Part shown: positions 1 to 12,111 of the stretch, one piece after another
Layout of the letters: every line of letters starts with the position of its first letter
Numbering within the stretch: position 1 is the stretch's first letter
Source of the DNA: Dromaius novaehollandiae
Taxonomy: Eukaryota > Chordata > Aves > Casuariiformes > Dromaiidae
Reading direction: 5' to 3'
DNA length: 64,000 bases
Assembly: GCF_036370855.1 (NCBI RefSeq)
Contig: NC_088099.1
Span: 24,085,501-24,149,500, forward strand
Position numbers and translations under genes: made by a program
Notes under the pieces: model-generated
Told to the model about the DNA's origin: nothing
Seen by the model: the letters and a program-made list of their open reading frames with translations, nothing else
The model's database searches: none

Positions 1-3000
1 AGTAGGCTAGTATATTTGCCAAATATATTTCTGCATGAAAGGCTGCAGTCACACCTTTTCTCTCCTGGTATTATGGGGAAATGGGACATGAAACTGAGCA
101 GCCCACCGTATTGTCCAAAATCTAATGAACTTTGCAACCTGTCCACATAGACATTACCTATGTTGTTCAGCTATACATTTTCCTGAAGGCCAAGAGTCCT
201 TAGCAAGAAGTAAATAACATTAGTTCTCCTTTGGGAAGCACATAATCTGTGGTGGGCTTCAGAAAGATCAAAAATGGTTTTTTTCCAAATCTCATATCAA
301 AACATTTGGGAGATGCTTGGTTTTAAAATATGCTTAACCAGTGTAGGCACATAGGAACCAGGCCAACACAAAGATTAAGTCTCTAGTATCAGTCCCCAGT
401 GGTGATTCCTGCAGGTTACTGCAGAGTCACTGTGACCCCTCCATCTGGCAGATCAGTGAAGGCTAGAGAAAGTGGTGAAACAAATAGTAAAAAGACAGAG
501 CAGTAAAATGTAACATATTAATGAAATTAATGAACTGTAACATGATATTATAGACTTCTGTATTAAGAAATTTGGTGGCTGGATATTTTTTTCTTGATAT
601 TTCGTATGGCACTGGCTAACTCAAAGAATGACATGCAAGGGGGACAAACAAATTGAACAAGTAATGCTAATTATATGAACACTAGTATTGTGCAATACTT
701 TTCACCAGTAGCTTTCAAGAAGAGGTCAGATTTCACAAGCCCGAGTTAACTGGACGAACACCTAGTTCTGTGCAGTGCTTTTTGCCAGTAGGTTTCAAGA
801 AGAGGTCAGGTTTGATACTTCTGCTTTACAAGCAAAGAAGTGAAGAGACAAGTTAAACAACATACACGTTGACCTATTAGACCAGTGACTAAGCCAGATG
901 CAAGTTCTGTTTCTACCCACCCTATCAGTACTTTTTCTCCTTGCGTTTCTGTTATATTTTGCTGCAGTTTTTGATTTATTTGGGAATTTTGATTCGTTTC
1001 AATAAGCTGTTTAAGCTCTATGGCAACTGGAGAGTTAGTGAAATGATGAAGAAAATTGGGTAATCAAGAGGAGAGAGCAATTTTAGTCAAGCTGCTTAGC
1101 AATCTCTGCAGAGCATGATTTAACCTTGCTTAAATTTTAACAAGAGCTTCATTTATGTAAAAATGATGCAATTAAGGTGCCAGAGCTCCTAGCAAAAATC
1201 CCTGAGGCTTCTTACAAGTCTTCCAGCAAAATCAAAGAATATTAATTTCAACTTTCTTGATCTTTCTAAGGGAAACACTTTGGACTATTTAAGAAAATTT
1301 CTAAACTATTATTTAGAAGAAAATACATCACTTCATTGAAAACAGTTTCTGTGAAGGTTTTATGTTTCCTTTGAAAATATTGAAGTTTCTATTAGAAATG
1401 TGTAAAGTAAAAGAGCAATTTATCCAGTTTTCAGCAAGCCCAGCTAGAAAAAAAAATCTGGCATATGCAATAGAACCACTGTATTTCTTTAATCTTTTCA
1501 TAGATTGAATTCAATATCAAATATGAAACACATGCACAGAAATCGCAAGTATCTAACAGAGGGCCATGAATGATGAAGCGGCAGGAGGGCGCAGAGGCTC
1601 CAGGGCAGTGATGGCTCAGACAGAGTGAGCTGCTCCAGTGAGGACCCCAGTTCCCACCGACTCCGTGCACCAAAAATGCTCGGGATCCTGGTGCGTGATC
1701 TGCAATCCTGGTTCAAGGACAGACCACCCTTTCAATGGGCCTGCACAGTGGACTCTGATAGAAAAATGAAAAGGTAAAACACGTTTTGGATAGTAAAATA
1801 GAAAGTAGAAAAGTTCTAAGTACACAGAGAACCCGTACATGTTGTCCCTTGCCTCAAACTGGAGAAAGGTGTACTAATGAGCACTCATATCCTTTTCTTT
1901 TGGTATAACTTTTCATAAGTTCCTTAGGGCATAGAATGTCTTTAATTTCCCCTCTCATAAAACTTCAATGATAGTGTTAAACAACTAATAACCTTAAATA
2001 ACTACACACGTATTCATAGATAATTAAGTAAAGATCAGCTTTTAAAAATAGAACATCATTTCTGTATGACCTGTGTTGTGGGTAGGATGTTTTTTATTTA
2101 ACAGTGAGTTTAGTGCAAGGTACAATTATACTAACAAAAACATAAATGCCAAAAGTACATCTAAAAATTACTTATGTTGAAAAAGTCCAACAGCATAATG
2201 ATCGTGTAGTTCTTCATCTCCAAAAAGCCTGAGAGTACCCTGTTAATACCCCCACTAAATATTTCAGGTAAACAAAGCTATGAAGGCAGGTAAGCTTAGA
2301 GAAGGGGGCAAAAGGTAAAGACGCCTAGCTCTCTGAAGCATATTAATCTCAAAAACATAACTTACATGGTTTGTAGAGAGGTGGGGGTTTTTATTTTTAA
2401 ACTAGATTGCAGTATCCCCCTCGCTCTCTGGCCACAGCTTATTTTGTAAAATATATCAACAAAATAGTTTTGAAGGAGAATGATCCCATTATGCAGATCC
2501 ATCACTATCGCAGTGAAATGTACTCCAAAATTGAAAGGAGTAAAAAAGGAAATTAGTCTGAGGTGATTTTTTATGAAAAGCTAATGTTCAACAAAAGAGG
2601 ATGATTTACATTTTCTTCAAAATATCCCCAGCAGGACAGTTTTTCATAAAAAAGGAGCTGTTAATTTCAGGCAAATGCCAAGGTGCATTGAAGGATCAAA
2701 ATAAATATCCTCTGTCTTGGTGAGAAATGGGTCTTGGTAAAAATCCCTGAGTACAGCTGACTCCTTTCTGTAAAGTTCAGCCAGTGGTAACCATAGGGTG
2801 AGCCTTGTGCACTGAGTCAATAGCCATTGGATACATTATCTTGCAGTACAGTTATGGTTATTAGACTTTTTTTGCTGTCTACAAGAAGTAGAGAAAATGA
2901 AGTTTTAACTAGAACGGAAATTTCCTTAGTCCCATTAAGTGAGGCTCCCTCTTGTAGCCAAAAGCAGTGACCTCCCAAGTGGGATTTTATGATGTAAAGC

Positions 3001-3925
3001 ATCTCAAAGCTTGTTTGTGGATTTTCTCCAGTTCCTTCCCTCAAAACAAATCAGAATAGACATGCAGGGAGACAGGCAGGGCGGTGGCTGCGCGTCCAGC
3101 TGGACAGGAGGCTTGACAGGAAGTCCAGTAAACGCTTCTCCACTGAGTTAAGGTATGCTGCAGAAACACTAATCTCCCCTTTCATTCAGAAATCCTCACA
3201 GGCTAAGTTTTGCTGACTTTCGGGGAAAAAAGGAAAACTTTCTCTTCCTGTAAATACTTAAGCAGAAGGGAACTTTCACAGCGGAAAATGATTGTCATAA
3301 AGGTCATAAATCTTTAGGTAGCTTAGTAATACAAAGCGGCTGGAGTTAAAGAATCTTTAATATCACCTTAGAGAAATTCGAGGTCCCAATCCTCAGCCTT
3401 CCTGTTCTTCAAGCTACCTTCCCTCTGACCACAAGAGAAAAATAGGGGAATTATTACCTCTTTGCATAATTGCAAAGAAAAACTACCCCATGACGTCCAT
3501 ATGTCTGGCCACACAAGCACAAAACAGTACTCTAAGTAGTCCCTGAGCACATATAAATCCTGTGAGCCCATGTTCTATCAACACAAGGTATACATTTCAC
3601 ATCTTTCCAGCCTTCTTACTTCTCACTCTGCCCTTCTGCTCCAGCCAAAACTGCAGTCGTGTCTATGAAACAGTGCTTCTGCTGCTAAGGAGAGGGCTGA
3701 GGACACTCAGGCTGCCTTTTCAATCTTTCCTTCCAGAGAAAAAAGCTTGTACTGACTTGTAAGGGCGACACAGTTGTTCTGTGCATCTGGAAGCAGGAAA
3801 AGCAACTGAGACCTTTGTGTCATATCGTATCCATGGAAATGGTGCACGTGGAAGAGAGTCTGTTTTGCTCCTGACTTGTTCCAAATAATAGAGCAGATGG
3901 TTCTCTGTGGAAATAAAAGATATAT
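1..3925. other. AT-rich non-coding stretch
   Basis: No convincing exon, RNA gene or intact mobile element was seen. Open frames here are short and unrelated to any family I recognise. The block at about 1560-1760 is richer in GC than its flanks but matches nothing I could name. Apart from the imperfect duplication near 0.7 kb, the stretch is unremarkable intergenic DNA. Confidence 0.6.
672..815. repeat. imperfect tandem duplication, unit about 80 bp
   Basis: Two head-to-tail copies are visible. Positions 701-729 and 781-809 share the block CCAGTAG.TTTCAAGAAGAG followed by GTCAG at a spacing of exactly 80 bases. The parts further upstream (AACAC near 678 and 757) are offset by 79, which implies one indel. 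Divergence between the copies suggests an old local duplication. No function is implied. Confidence 0.75.
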
Positions 3926-4263
3926 CAGATGTAGTTCAAAGTTTTGGTCAAGATCCAGTTCTAGTAGTTTTTTCAATGACCTGCATGCTTGAAAAGAGGG
4001 TAGGCTTATTCTCAGATGACACCAGGCTGGGAGGAACTACAAGCGTGATGGAGGATGGGACTAGAAATCAAAATGGTCATGACAAATTGAAGAAATCTTC
4101 TGATAAGAAAAATAATGAGTTCAATGAAGACAAGGTGCCTAGCTAGTCAAGGATAAGCAGCCAAACAAACGCAGGATGGAGCATGACTGACCAGATAGCA
4201 TTCTGCAGAGGAGAGATCAGAGAGAATCCCGAGCCGAATGTAAGTCACGGACCTAGTATGTCT
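3926..4263 (+). mobile_element. CR1 LINE fragment, reverse-transcriptase part
   Basis: The plus strand reads through the CR1 reverse-transcriptase region. A line beginning MTCMLEKRVG leads into LFSDDTRLGG (about 4007-4036), the degenerate form of the FADDTKLGG catalytic box, followed by a K-rich stretch ending NNEFNEDKV, which corresponds to the usual LMKFNKxKCKV motif. CR1 is the main LINE of birds and other sauropsids. The element lacks its 5' part, as most copies do, and contains stops and substitutions, so it is an inactive fossil. It appears to continue at about 4705 after a poorly matching interval. Confidence 0.8.
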
Positions 4264-4704
4264 GTCTCCTGAGCTGTATATACAAAAGCTTTGCCTACAA
4301 GACATATGGATATACCTTCTGCTCTAATCATGTTGGTAAGTCTTTAGCAGGAGGATTGTGTCTGATATGGGGCAGCATGTGCTAGAGTTGCCAGGAATTT
4401 TGAAGCACCTGAGTGCCTTTCTGGTGCTTTAGGGTGTGCATTGACCCTTTGGATCTCCTCGGTTCTTTCACAGATGCTCTGGCTTTCATTTCTTTTGCAG
4501 TCACCGTCCAAATGGTGGTTCTGTGCTGCCAAAGGAGGCTCTGAAGAATGGGGCAGGAAAGCAGCTGCAGGGTTTTCTAAGTTGGAGCCTCAAATCCTAT
4601 GTCTGCTATTAAAACATGCAGGAAATACAAGAGCAAACAATATATCACGTTTTTAATAAGGCATGTGAGATTTGAGGCTAAAATATGGGAAATCCCACAT
4701 TATA
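4264..4704. other. poorly matching interval inside the CR1 copy
   Basis: Between the reverse-transcriptase box and the 3' part of the CR1 copy, about 440 bases do not clearly follow the CR1 pattern. They include a GC-richer piece at about 4360-4560. This could be strongly diverged CR1 sequence or a later insertion. I could not find flanking target-site duplications by eye. Confidence 0.4.
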
Positions 4705-5190
4705 AGAGATGTCTGGCAACCCCACTTACTTTGAGAAAAATGTGGATGAACTGGAAAGAGTCCAGAGGAGGGAAGTAAGAATGATGAGCAGTCTTGAAAG
4801 ATGGACAGAAGGGAGGTTGCTTAGCTGAAAGAAGAGAAGACTGAGGAGAGGAATGGCAATAATCTTCAAATTCGTAAAAATTCACTGCTGCAGAGACGAA
4901 GAAAGTAATGTTTGCCATGTTCATGTTGGATAGGAGAGCAAATGAGGGGCATAAATTTCTCCTAAGGAGATTTAGGTTAGATGTTAGGAAGAGTTTCCCA
5001 ACAGGCAGGCCAGTGAAGCATTGAAATCTGATTGCCTGGAGCATGAATTGAAACATAAAATCATAATCACTGGGGCGAGCTGGGAATGGATTGCAGAGGA
5101 ATGAGCGGGGTAGAACTGAGTTTATCATAAGGCCAAAGAATGGAGTAAGTGACCTCTCACAGTCCTTTCCAGCATTATGTTCAATGACTT
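4705..5190 (+). mobile_element. CR1 LINE fragment, 3' end
   Basis: The plus strand reads VDELERVQRREVRMMSSLER near 4744-4803, then a KKRRLRRGM segment. This is the conserved C-terminal LERVQRRA...SLEKRRLRGD pattern of CR1 ORF2. The following bases keep the CR1 3'-UTR order: an AGATTTAGGTTAGATGTTAG stretch near 4968, then TTTCCCAACAGGCAGGCCAG, and the terminal CCTTTCCAGCATTATGTTCAATG run. Several stops show that it is long dead. Same strand as the 3926-4263 piece, so probably one insertion. Confidence 0.88.
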
Positions 5191-8100
5191 TACAAGTCTA
5201 TATACAGAATCAGAGAGAGATAATCAGCTGAGTGACTGTTTTGAAGTATTGTCTTGAAAAATTCAGCAGCTCCTCAGCGAACAGTAAGGTTCCTGTTGTG
5301 TGTATGGAAAGTAAGAAATTGGCCTTTGATACTCAATGTTGCTTTCTTTGAAACTTTCTCAGCTGGGGAATAGTCCACACAAAATAAGTTATTGTCTGTT
5401 GGCTGTTATTGTCTGCCTCTCTATATGGGCTCATCATCTACGGGAAAAAGGAGTACAATACTGCGCCTTGTAACATGATAAGGAACAGAGGTTAGCATTT
5501 TTATTGCAATGTTGACAAAAATGTTTTTATTTAAGAAGTATCTTGTCCAAGAATCCTTTGTGATGCATCTGCCAAAGAAAACTGCTAAGATTTCATGTTA
5601 AATGGATAGGTGTGATAATTAATGTTCAGACTACATCAAAAATATATATATTCCTACTGCAATATTACTGACTTTCACACTCCTTAGAAGACTATTCACT
5701 GCACCCATTTACCAGACATATTTACATTTAGAAAGGCAAATTTTCTTAAGTATCCATAGGATTAGAAATTTCATTTCCATGAAAAACCCTGTGACTCCAT
5801 ACAGAAGTTCAAGGCCCAATTTACCAAAAGTTCATGACTCTAAGATTAAAACCCACCAGACTATAAGAATAATATACAAGTCATCAAGGAAGAACTGTCA
5901 TGACTATGTTTAACTTATTATTTTAATTATACTGCATGATGAAACAGTTATATCAAATAACTTAACTAATGACTCAGCCTTACAGTACAAACTGTGTGTA
6001 ATTTTTCTTTCAGATATTAATTTTATCTAAAGACCTGTTTATTTTCTAACATGCTTCTGTACTGACATCTTCATAGTGCAAAATTAATTACTTCTGGGCA
6101 GGGATGAGCTTCTGAATTCCTTTGTATTTTATTGTATTCTCTTTCTAATATTTGAAAATAGCAGAAAAAATATTTACATTTCTCACTCTTTCACTGCTTT
6201 GTTTCCTTTTGAAGCTACTCATACTTTTGCAGGACATAATAAAGGAGAAACTCTATTCATAAAAGATTATTTTTATGGTTCTGCTTTGTCTGAAATCAGT
6301 CATATAAAGGTGATATCATTGCCCATGTGGATTGTGTTTTGTGTTTGCAGTGACACCCCAGAGGCAATATCAGGATGCATTTACATAGCTGTTGCCCTAA
6401 GAAATGTCAGATTATCAAGTTTAACTTTCTAAGCAATAAATGCTTACCAGCTTTCAAATCCAAAAAAGGCAGCATGGGAATTACTCCTTATATTACATCT
6501 TTAAACAAACATTTCCTGTATTTTCTAGGTGATAGAAAAATTACAGTGACGTAGGGAGGGAGGAAAGGGGAAAAAAACAATAATCTGAGTCATAGTGGGA
6601 AAAATCCAAAAGGTCATTTCTTGCTAGCCTTGGGCACATTTTTTTCTCTATTTCACTGCCAAATTTTTTACTAGTGCCTTTGAGATAAGGAGGAGACTCA
6701 TCCACCTGGATAACTGAATTCTGTTTCTGAGTGAAGAGAGGACCTACAGGAAAACTTCTGAATAGGAATGAATACTGTGTGGCGATGCTCTCTACCGAGT
6801 ACTCTGGACCTCCCCATTCATTCTCTTTTCTGACATTAGATTCTTAACATTATAGGCCTGAAGAAAAGGAACCGTTTTGATCAGTTTCCTCAGTCTGTTC
6901 TCAGTTACTAGTTCAAATTTGGTTTATGCCTGTTTCTACCTCCATGATAGGTTTTATGCATATCCCAAATGAAATTACTGTTTTAGCTTCAATTGTTCAT
7001 GCGCGTAATCTGTCACTTCGTTTGACGCTCTCTCCCTCTCTTTATTCAGTGTGACATGGTAACTGGAAGAGTATTGCCTTTGATGGCATATATGACCCCC
7101 CAAATTAAAGGTATTAATATGGCCCTGTTACTGTTCAGTTCTGGATTTCTTAACATGTAAAAATTTAAATAGTCAAAAACCTAGAAATATTCAAAAATAC
7201 TCTCAAATTAAACTATGCTTTCTGCATCCTAATCATCCTTCATAAGTAAATGCTTGTAACTACAAGCTGCAGATTCCCATTGCAACACAGACAAATCTAC
7301 AGCCTGGCCAGTGGGTGGTAAGCATGCTTGTTAACTGGAAAGCAGATCCGACCTTGCTATTCGGCCCCCAGCCTACAGTATTTTGGATATCACTTTCAGT
7401 GTATCACTTCCATCAAAAGATCCTCCTATAAATCTTCAGCATCAATACTGCCCCAAAAGCCTACTCTCATCTGCTCCCTCATTGTCCTGGTCCAAGACCC
7501 TGCTCCTTCCATTTTAAGTAGAGGCCTCAAGATCAATACAGTGCATCATCATGACAAATACACTGGCCCCGGATGCACAGTGCCATATATATCCCTAGGA
7601 GATAGTTCTAAAATCCCTGCAGCAGCAAAGACAGAGCAAGTCTGTGAGAATCCCACACTTGAACCAGCTGCTATAAAACTGCCAGATGAAGGTCTCCCCA
7701 GTGCTCCCTCTCTCCATCCTACCTAGCTGGAAGGAGGAGGGTGGAACCAGCTCCTTCACTCCCTTCTCCAATTCAAAATACCCACTGCTGTGGCCAAGTC
7801 AACATGGGGGGAAATAAAGTGGAAAATAATAATTTGTCAGGATTTCTGCAGCTTATCAACTGCATTATATTTCTCCTCACTCTTTAAAATATTTCTCTTT
7901 GCTTGAAAATAGCAACTACTAAAGGCCTTTCTTCCCACCAGATAAAAATACAGGATGGTGGAAACGGAAGTTCAGAAGTTTTCTGAAGTTATAGAAAAAA
8001 AACAAACAGAAAAGACAATTTTTCCATAATTTAAAAGAAGCAGGTACATAGCTTTTCTCATTTCTTTATGTTCTGATATATTTAAAACCTAGTCCTCTCC

Positions 8101-10356
8101 ATGACTATTACTACACTTCTGTAAAATAAAAATGGTTCAACAGACAGGTAGTGTCCTTAGCCAGTTGCATCAGCTGACAGTACACCACTACCATCTACTG
8201 ATCAACCGGCTGTACTACCAACAGAGGCCCCAATTCAGCCTGCTTTGACTTTGCAGAGGTTTTAATTCACATATGCTTGAAAAGGATAGTAAAGACAGAT
8301 AAAAAACAAGAATCTATGATCACTAAAAGAACCGTAAAACTGAAAAAACTTCAGAGAGAAGCTACTTAGTTTTTTTGGATGATGTCGAGCTATAGCTGAA
8401 AAACCTACAAATGTTACAGGTTATTCAAACAGCATTTTGCTTTGAGTTACAAGACATTAAAAACTGATGACAATAGCATAGGCAACATTGGTCAATGTTG
8501 CACTGAAAGGATTAAAAACTGCTTTCTCATCTTGCACTTTTACTCATGCTAATAAAAGTCATCAAAAGTGTTGTCTAAATGATCTTAGAAAACTCTTTCA
8601 AGATATTTAGCTATCTACATCCATTTAAAGTGCCAAGTAAGATAACATGTTACACTGCATAGGACAAAAACGTCTAGTTTGGTTCTTCATGCTAAATTGG
8701 GCACATTTGTTAGGAGGAGCTAAGCTATTGCTTACTTCTTAGTATGTCTTTCTGAGTTTGACTACATAAACGAAAAATTATAGCAAGGCATTTTCATAGT
8801 TATGAAAGGGCTAAACTGATGCCAAATTTCTTAATTTAAAAGGTGTCATTTTGGTCCATACTCTTTACATTATTGATTGTTCCTCTGTGTGCATAGATCA
8901 GCTTTTCCCTTTTTCAAGAGACTAAAAAATTAATTTGTCTGCATCTCTAGCAAATGGAAAACTTTTAGTGGAAATGCTACTTATATTGAAAATGTAATAC
9001 TGTGATCCGCCAGCTCTTCTTATATTGTTGAATCCATTTGGTCTGATTGTGCTTTAAACCAAGCAGATGCAAATGAGGATTAACTCTAGTGGACTTAAAG
9101 CTGTGTAAAAAGTGGTAGAAGATATTAACAAGAATCCTGGGTGTGATTTATCTTCTGCTTGGTAATTTGTGCAGTATCTACACCTCTGCAAGCAGGATCT
9201 ATAAAAATACCCGGTCAGAGCAAAGAATTTCACATCTGCTCAGTTTTGCTGTCAGTGTCTCTGTGTTGTGTATGGCAACACAGAACGGGGCACAGAGCCA
9301 TCCTCGCCTCTTCGGGTCCTCTGCCTTTTGTCAAAGTGCTCCATATGGTTACCTCTGCAATCCACTTATCTTCTTTTGTCTGTGTTAATGGAGTTGTGCC
9401 AATTTACAGCAATAGATAATATGGCATTATGTTCTGCACAAGTGTTTTTCTTGCCTCTGTGTTTCCCTTTGCTGTGTCTGTGCATTGTCTAATTTCGACT
9501 GTAGGTCTTTGAGACCAGACAGCTTTTATTTACTTCTGAGAGTGCCATACACACCTCTGACATTGTAGACATAATAAATAATATGACAATAACAACTTAC
9601 TCTTTTTGAACAAGGAAGCAGACAGTGGGCTGTCCTGTCTTTCACTGCAAGAGAATTTACAGGTGTTCAGCTGGCCACAGGAGGGCCCTCATACTGTTCC
9701 CTAAATGCAGCAAGGAGCACAAAGACCACATAATTCTGATCAGACAAATTCACTCCCTTCCTAGACTACACTCATAGCATATGAAAGATAAAGGTTTTTT
9801 ATGCTTCTTAAGCAAAACCTTTCCATTAGGGTTAAGGCCAGCTGGGACCATTAAATCATCCTATAGAACATGAATCCGTTGCTCCCAACCATTTTGTAGC
9901 CAGCACTCCCCGAAATCACCTTCTCCACCTTCCCAGTCCTGAGATTTCCTCTCCGTCTGTTTGGCCCTTCCCACTCAGCCTCTTCTGTTTCCCTCCTTGC
10001 ACTCTCCCTCGGTTTAGTATTGCTTAACAGCAACTGTGGGGAACCCAAGCAGAGGTTTATTAGTCCCAGCAGGGTTTATTAGTCTGGACTTCTGTTGCTG
10101 CCAGACTTTGCCTTTATTGTCATGACTCTATTCTGAAACACACCTCAGTGACTGGAAAGTAGGAACATGAGCTGTATGATTTTACCAAGGTACTTTTGTT
10201 TCATCAAGATATTTTTGTGGAATGCACACTATTTGTGTGCCTTCACACAGTACAGTCACTTTTATAGAATGATAATAACTCATATAATAGACTGGAACAA
10301 CAGACTTTAGGATGAACAAGGAATAAAAGCATTTTACTCGGTTAACACTTTTCTTT
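5191..10356. other. AT-rich non-coding stretch
   Basis: No gene, RNA or repeat family could be recognised. An open frame at 7328-7726 (+) has no features of a known protein and no splice or promoter context, so I treat it as chance. The sequence is ordinary intergenic DNA at this resolution. Confidence 0.55.
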
Positions 10357-10505
10357 ACACACACACACATATATATGTTTGTATGTATGTATATATATAT
10401 AGGCCTACCAGTGGCATGTACAGATATATTCGGATATATTTGTGTGCTCACATATCATATGTATGTGTCTCTATATATGCACACATATATTCACATTATA
10501 TACAT
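10357..10505. repeat. AC/TA/TATG microsatellite cluster
   Basis: An (AC)n run at 10357-10369 passes into (AT)n, then (GTAT)n and (AT)n to 10401. The following 100 bases remain rich in ATATGT and CACATA words. Simple sequence, likely length-variable. Confidence 0.85.
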
Positions 10506-11633
10506 AAAGGTTGAGAAAGGCTAGTATTCCACAATGTTACTGCAAACACATAAGCCAGTATCTTTCATGGATGGGAAATACAAGAAAAGCCTACTTTGAT
10601 AATACAGCATCCATACTGGTGCTTCTGAATTCCCATTTTCAATCATTTGTGTCTATCCACATGCAAGTGCATATATACATGGTCAAGCCTAACATTTAAA
10701 GACTTCCAATTTCCTACAGTCAGCCTTTCAGTAGTATTTACTTAGGTTATGGCCTCCCTGAGCCCTTCATTCAAATGAGAATTGAATGTCTAAATATTCT
10801 TGAGAATATTGCATCTGACAGTGAGAAGTAATGAAGTCCTTCCACCCCAAGCAGGTTGGGGTGCGCTAAGCTAGCCAGCCTAAAACAGAGACAGACAAAT
10901 TAGTGCACATTCAGACCATAGAGCTTTTGGGAGTAGTTTGAGTCACTCTCATGCTGACATAATGTCCCTGCAGCCAGGCCAACTACAGGTCTACCACAGC
11001 CCTTCCTGCTCTGTGAACTTATGTGATCAAGTTTCAGGCCTGTCCATTTTCTTGGGGTCAAAAACACCACCATTTTGATCTCACTTTTATCAAGCGAGAT
11101 AAAATGAGAGCATCATAAGATACATCTAATGAGTTCATATTTTTTACAGGGTTTCTGGAGAAAAGTTACATTCAGCATGCTCTGCAAAACCCATTGCAAC
11201 AGATGTGTGTCAGGTGGTGCCTCATGTGGTCTGTTGAAAGCAGAAATGGCCTACATCTCAGTTTTTGTGACATATTCATTCTGTTTGATGGCCACACAAT
11301 CTCTGTCAATGAGTGAACTTTATATATATTACCAGTTTCTGTCTCTCATACTGTTCTTCCACAGTGTACAGGGTTTGTAAAAGATGCTGAGAAATCCTTG
11401 TGTCCTTGACCCCTCCACTACTGGGATAGCCTGGCTTTTATCTATGGAGATTATTGCATTCTCCAGCATTCACCAGATACATAAGTTTCTTCTCTCTTGG
11501 GAAGAAGAGAGGTTTTTAGATTCCTCATTAGTCTCTATTTTGTCTTCTTAACATATGGCTACAAACTGCCTTGACTTCACCGGACTTTCTCTGTGTTGGA
11601 TGCAGAGGCTGTTAATAATGCTTTTGTTTTCCT

Positions 11634-12111
11634 TTACTGAATGCATACATCCAGTTGGAGGACCGTTCCCGGACTGGCCATGGGTGTAGGACTGCTCAGA
11701 GCGAGGGGCTGTGGATACTCCTCAAGAAGCAATACGGGGTTTGGTGGAAGGCAAAAGCCGGTACTCCAGACCCAGTGCAGGCATATCATGTCTCCGTATG
11801 GTGGAAAACGCCTTTCGTTCAGGCAGGGCAGAGGCTGTGAGTGCAGCTGAGATAGACGGTCTGGAAAAGCCCAGAGTTTGCTGCCTTTCCTGGCAGACTC
11901 TGAGCCCTGCTTCAGCGACAGCAGTTTGTTGCTCCCAGTAGTCTGCTGCCAAAGGCAACTGTCTACTTGTCCTTTCCCAAAACCAGTCCTGTCCGTAGCA
12001 GTCTTCAAAGGGTTCAGAATCCCAGACACAAAAGCAATTTAACAACACTGCAGAACCACCTCCTGAGGCTTGTGCCTCTTGAGAAGCCTCAAGGTTTTCC
12101 TGAGTAATCAT
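11634..12111. other. GC-richer block with long open frames on both strands, unidentified
   Basis: About 480 bases stand out from the AT-rich surroundings. Frames of 129 and 131 codons are open on the minus strand (ending near 11722 and 11634), and several shorter frames on the plus strand overlap them. None of the translations shows a domain, signal peptide or motif I recognise. Open frames on both strands together fit a base-composition effect or an old inserted element better than a gene. A degraded retroelement terminal repeat is possible but unsupported. Confidence 0.3.

Noticed and set aside
7328..7726. 132-codon plus-strand frame
   Set aside because: No domain, no nearby promoter, ordinary composition.
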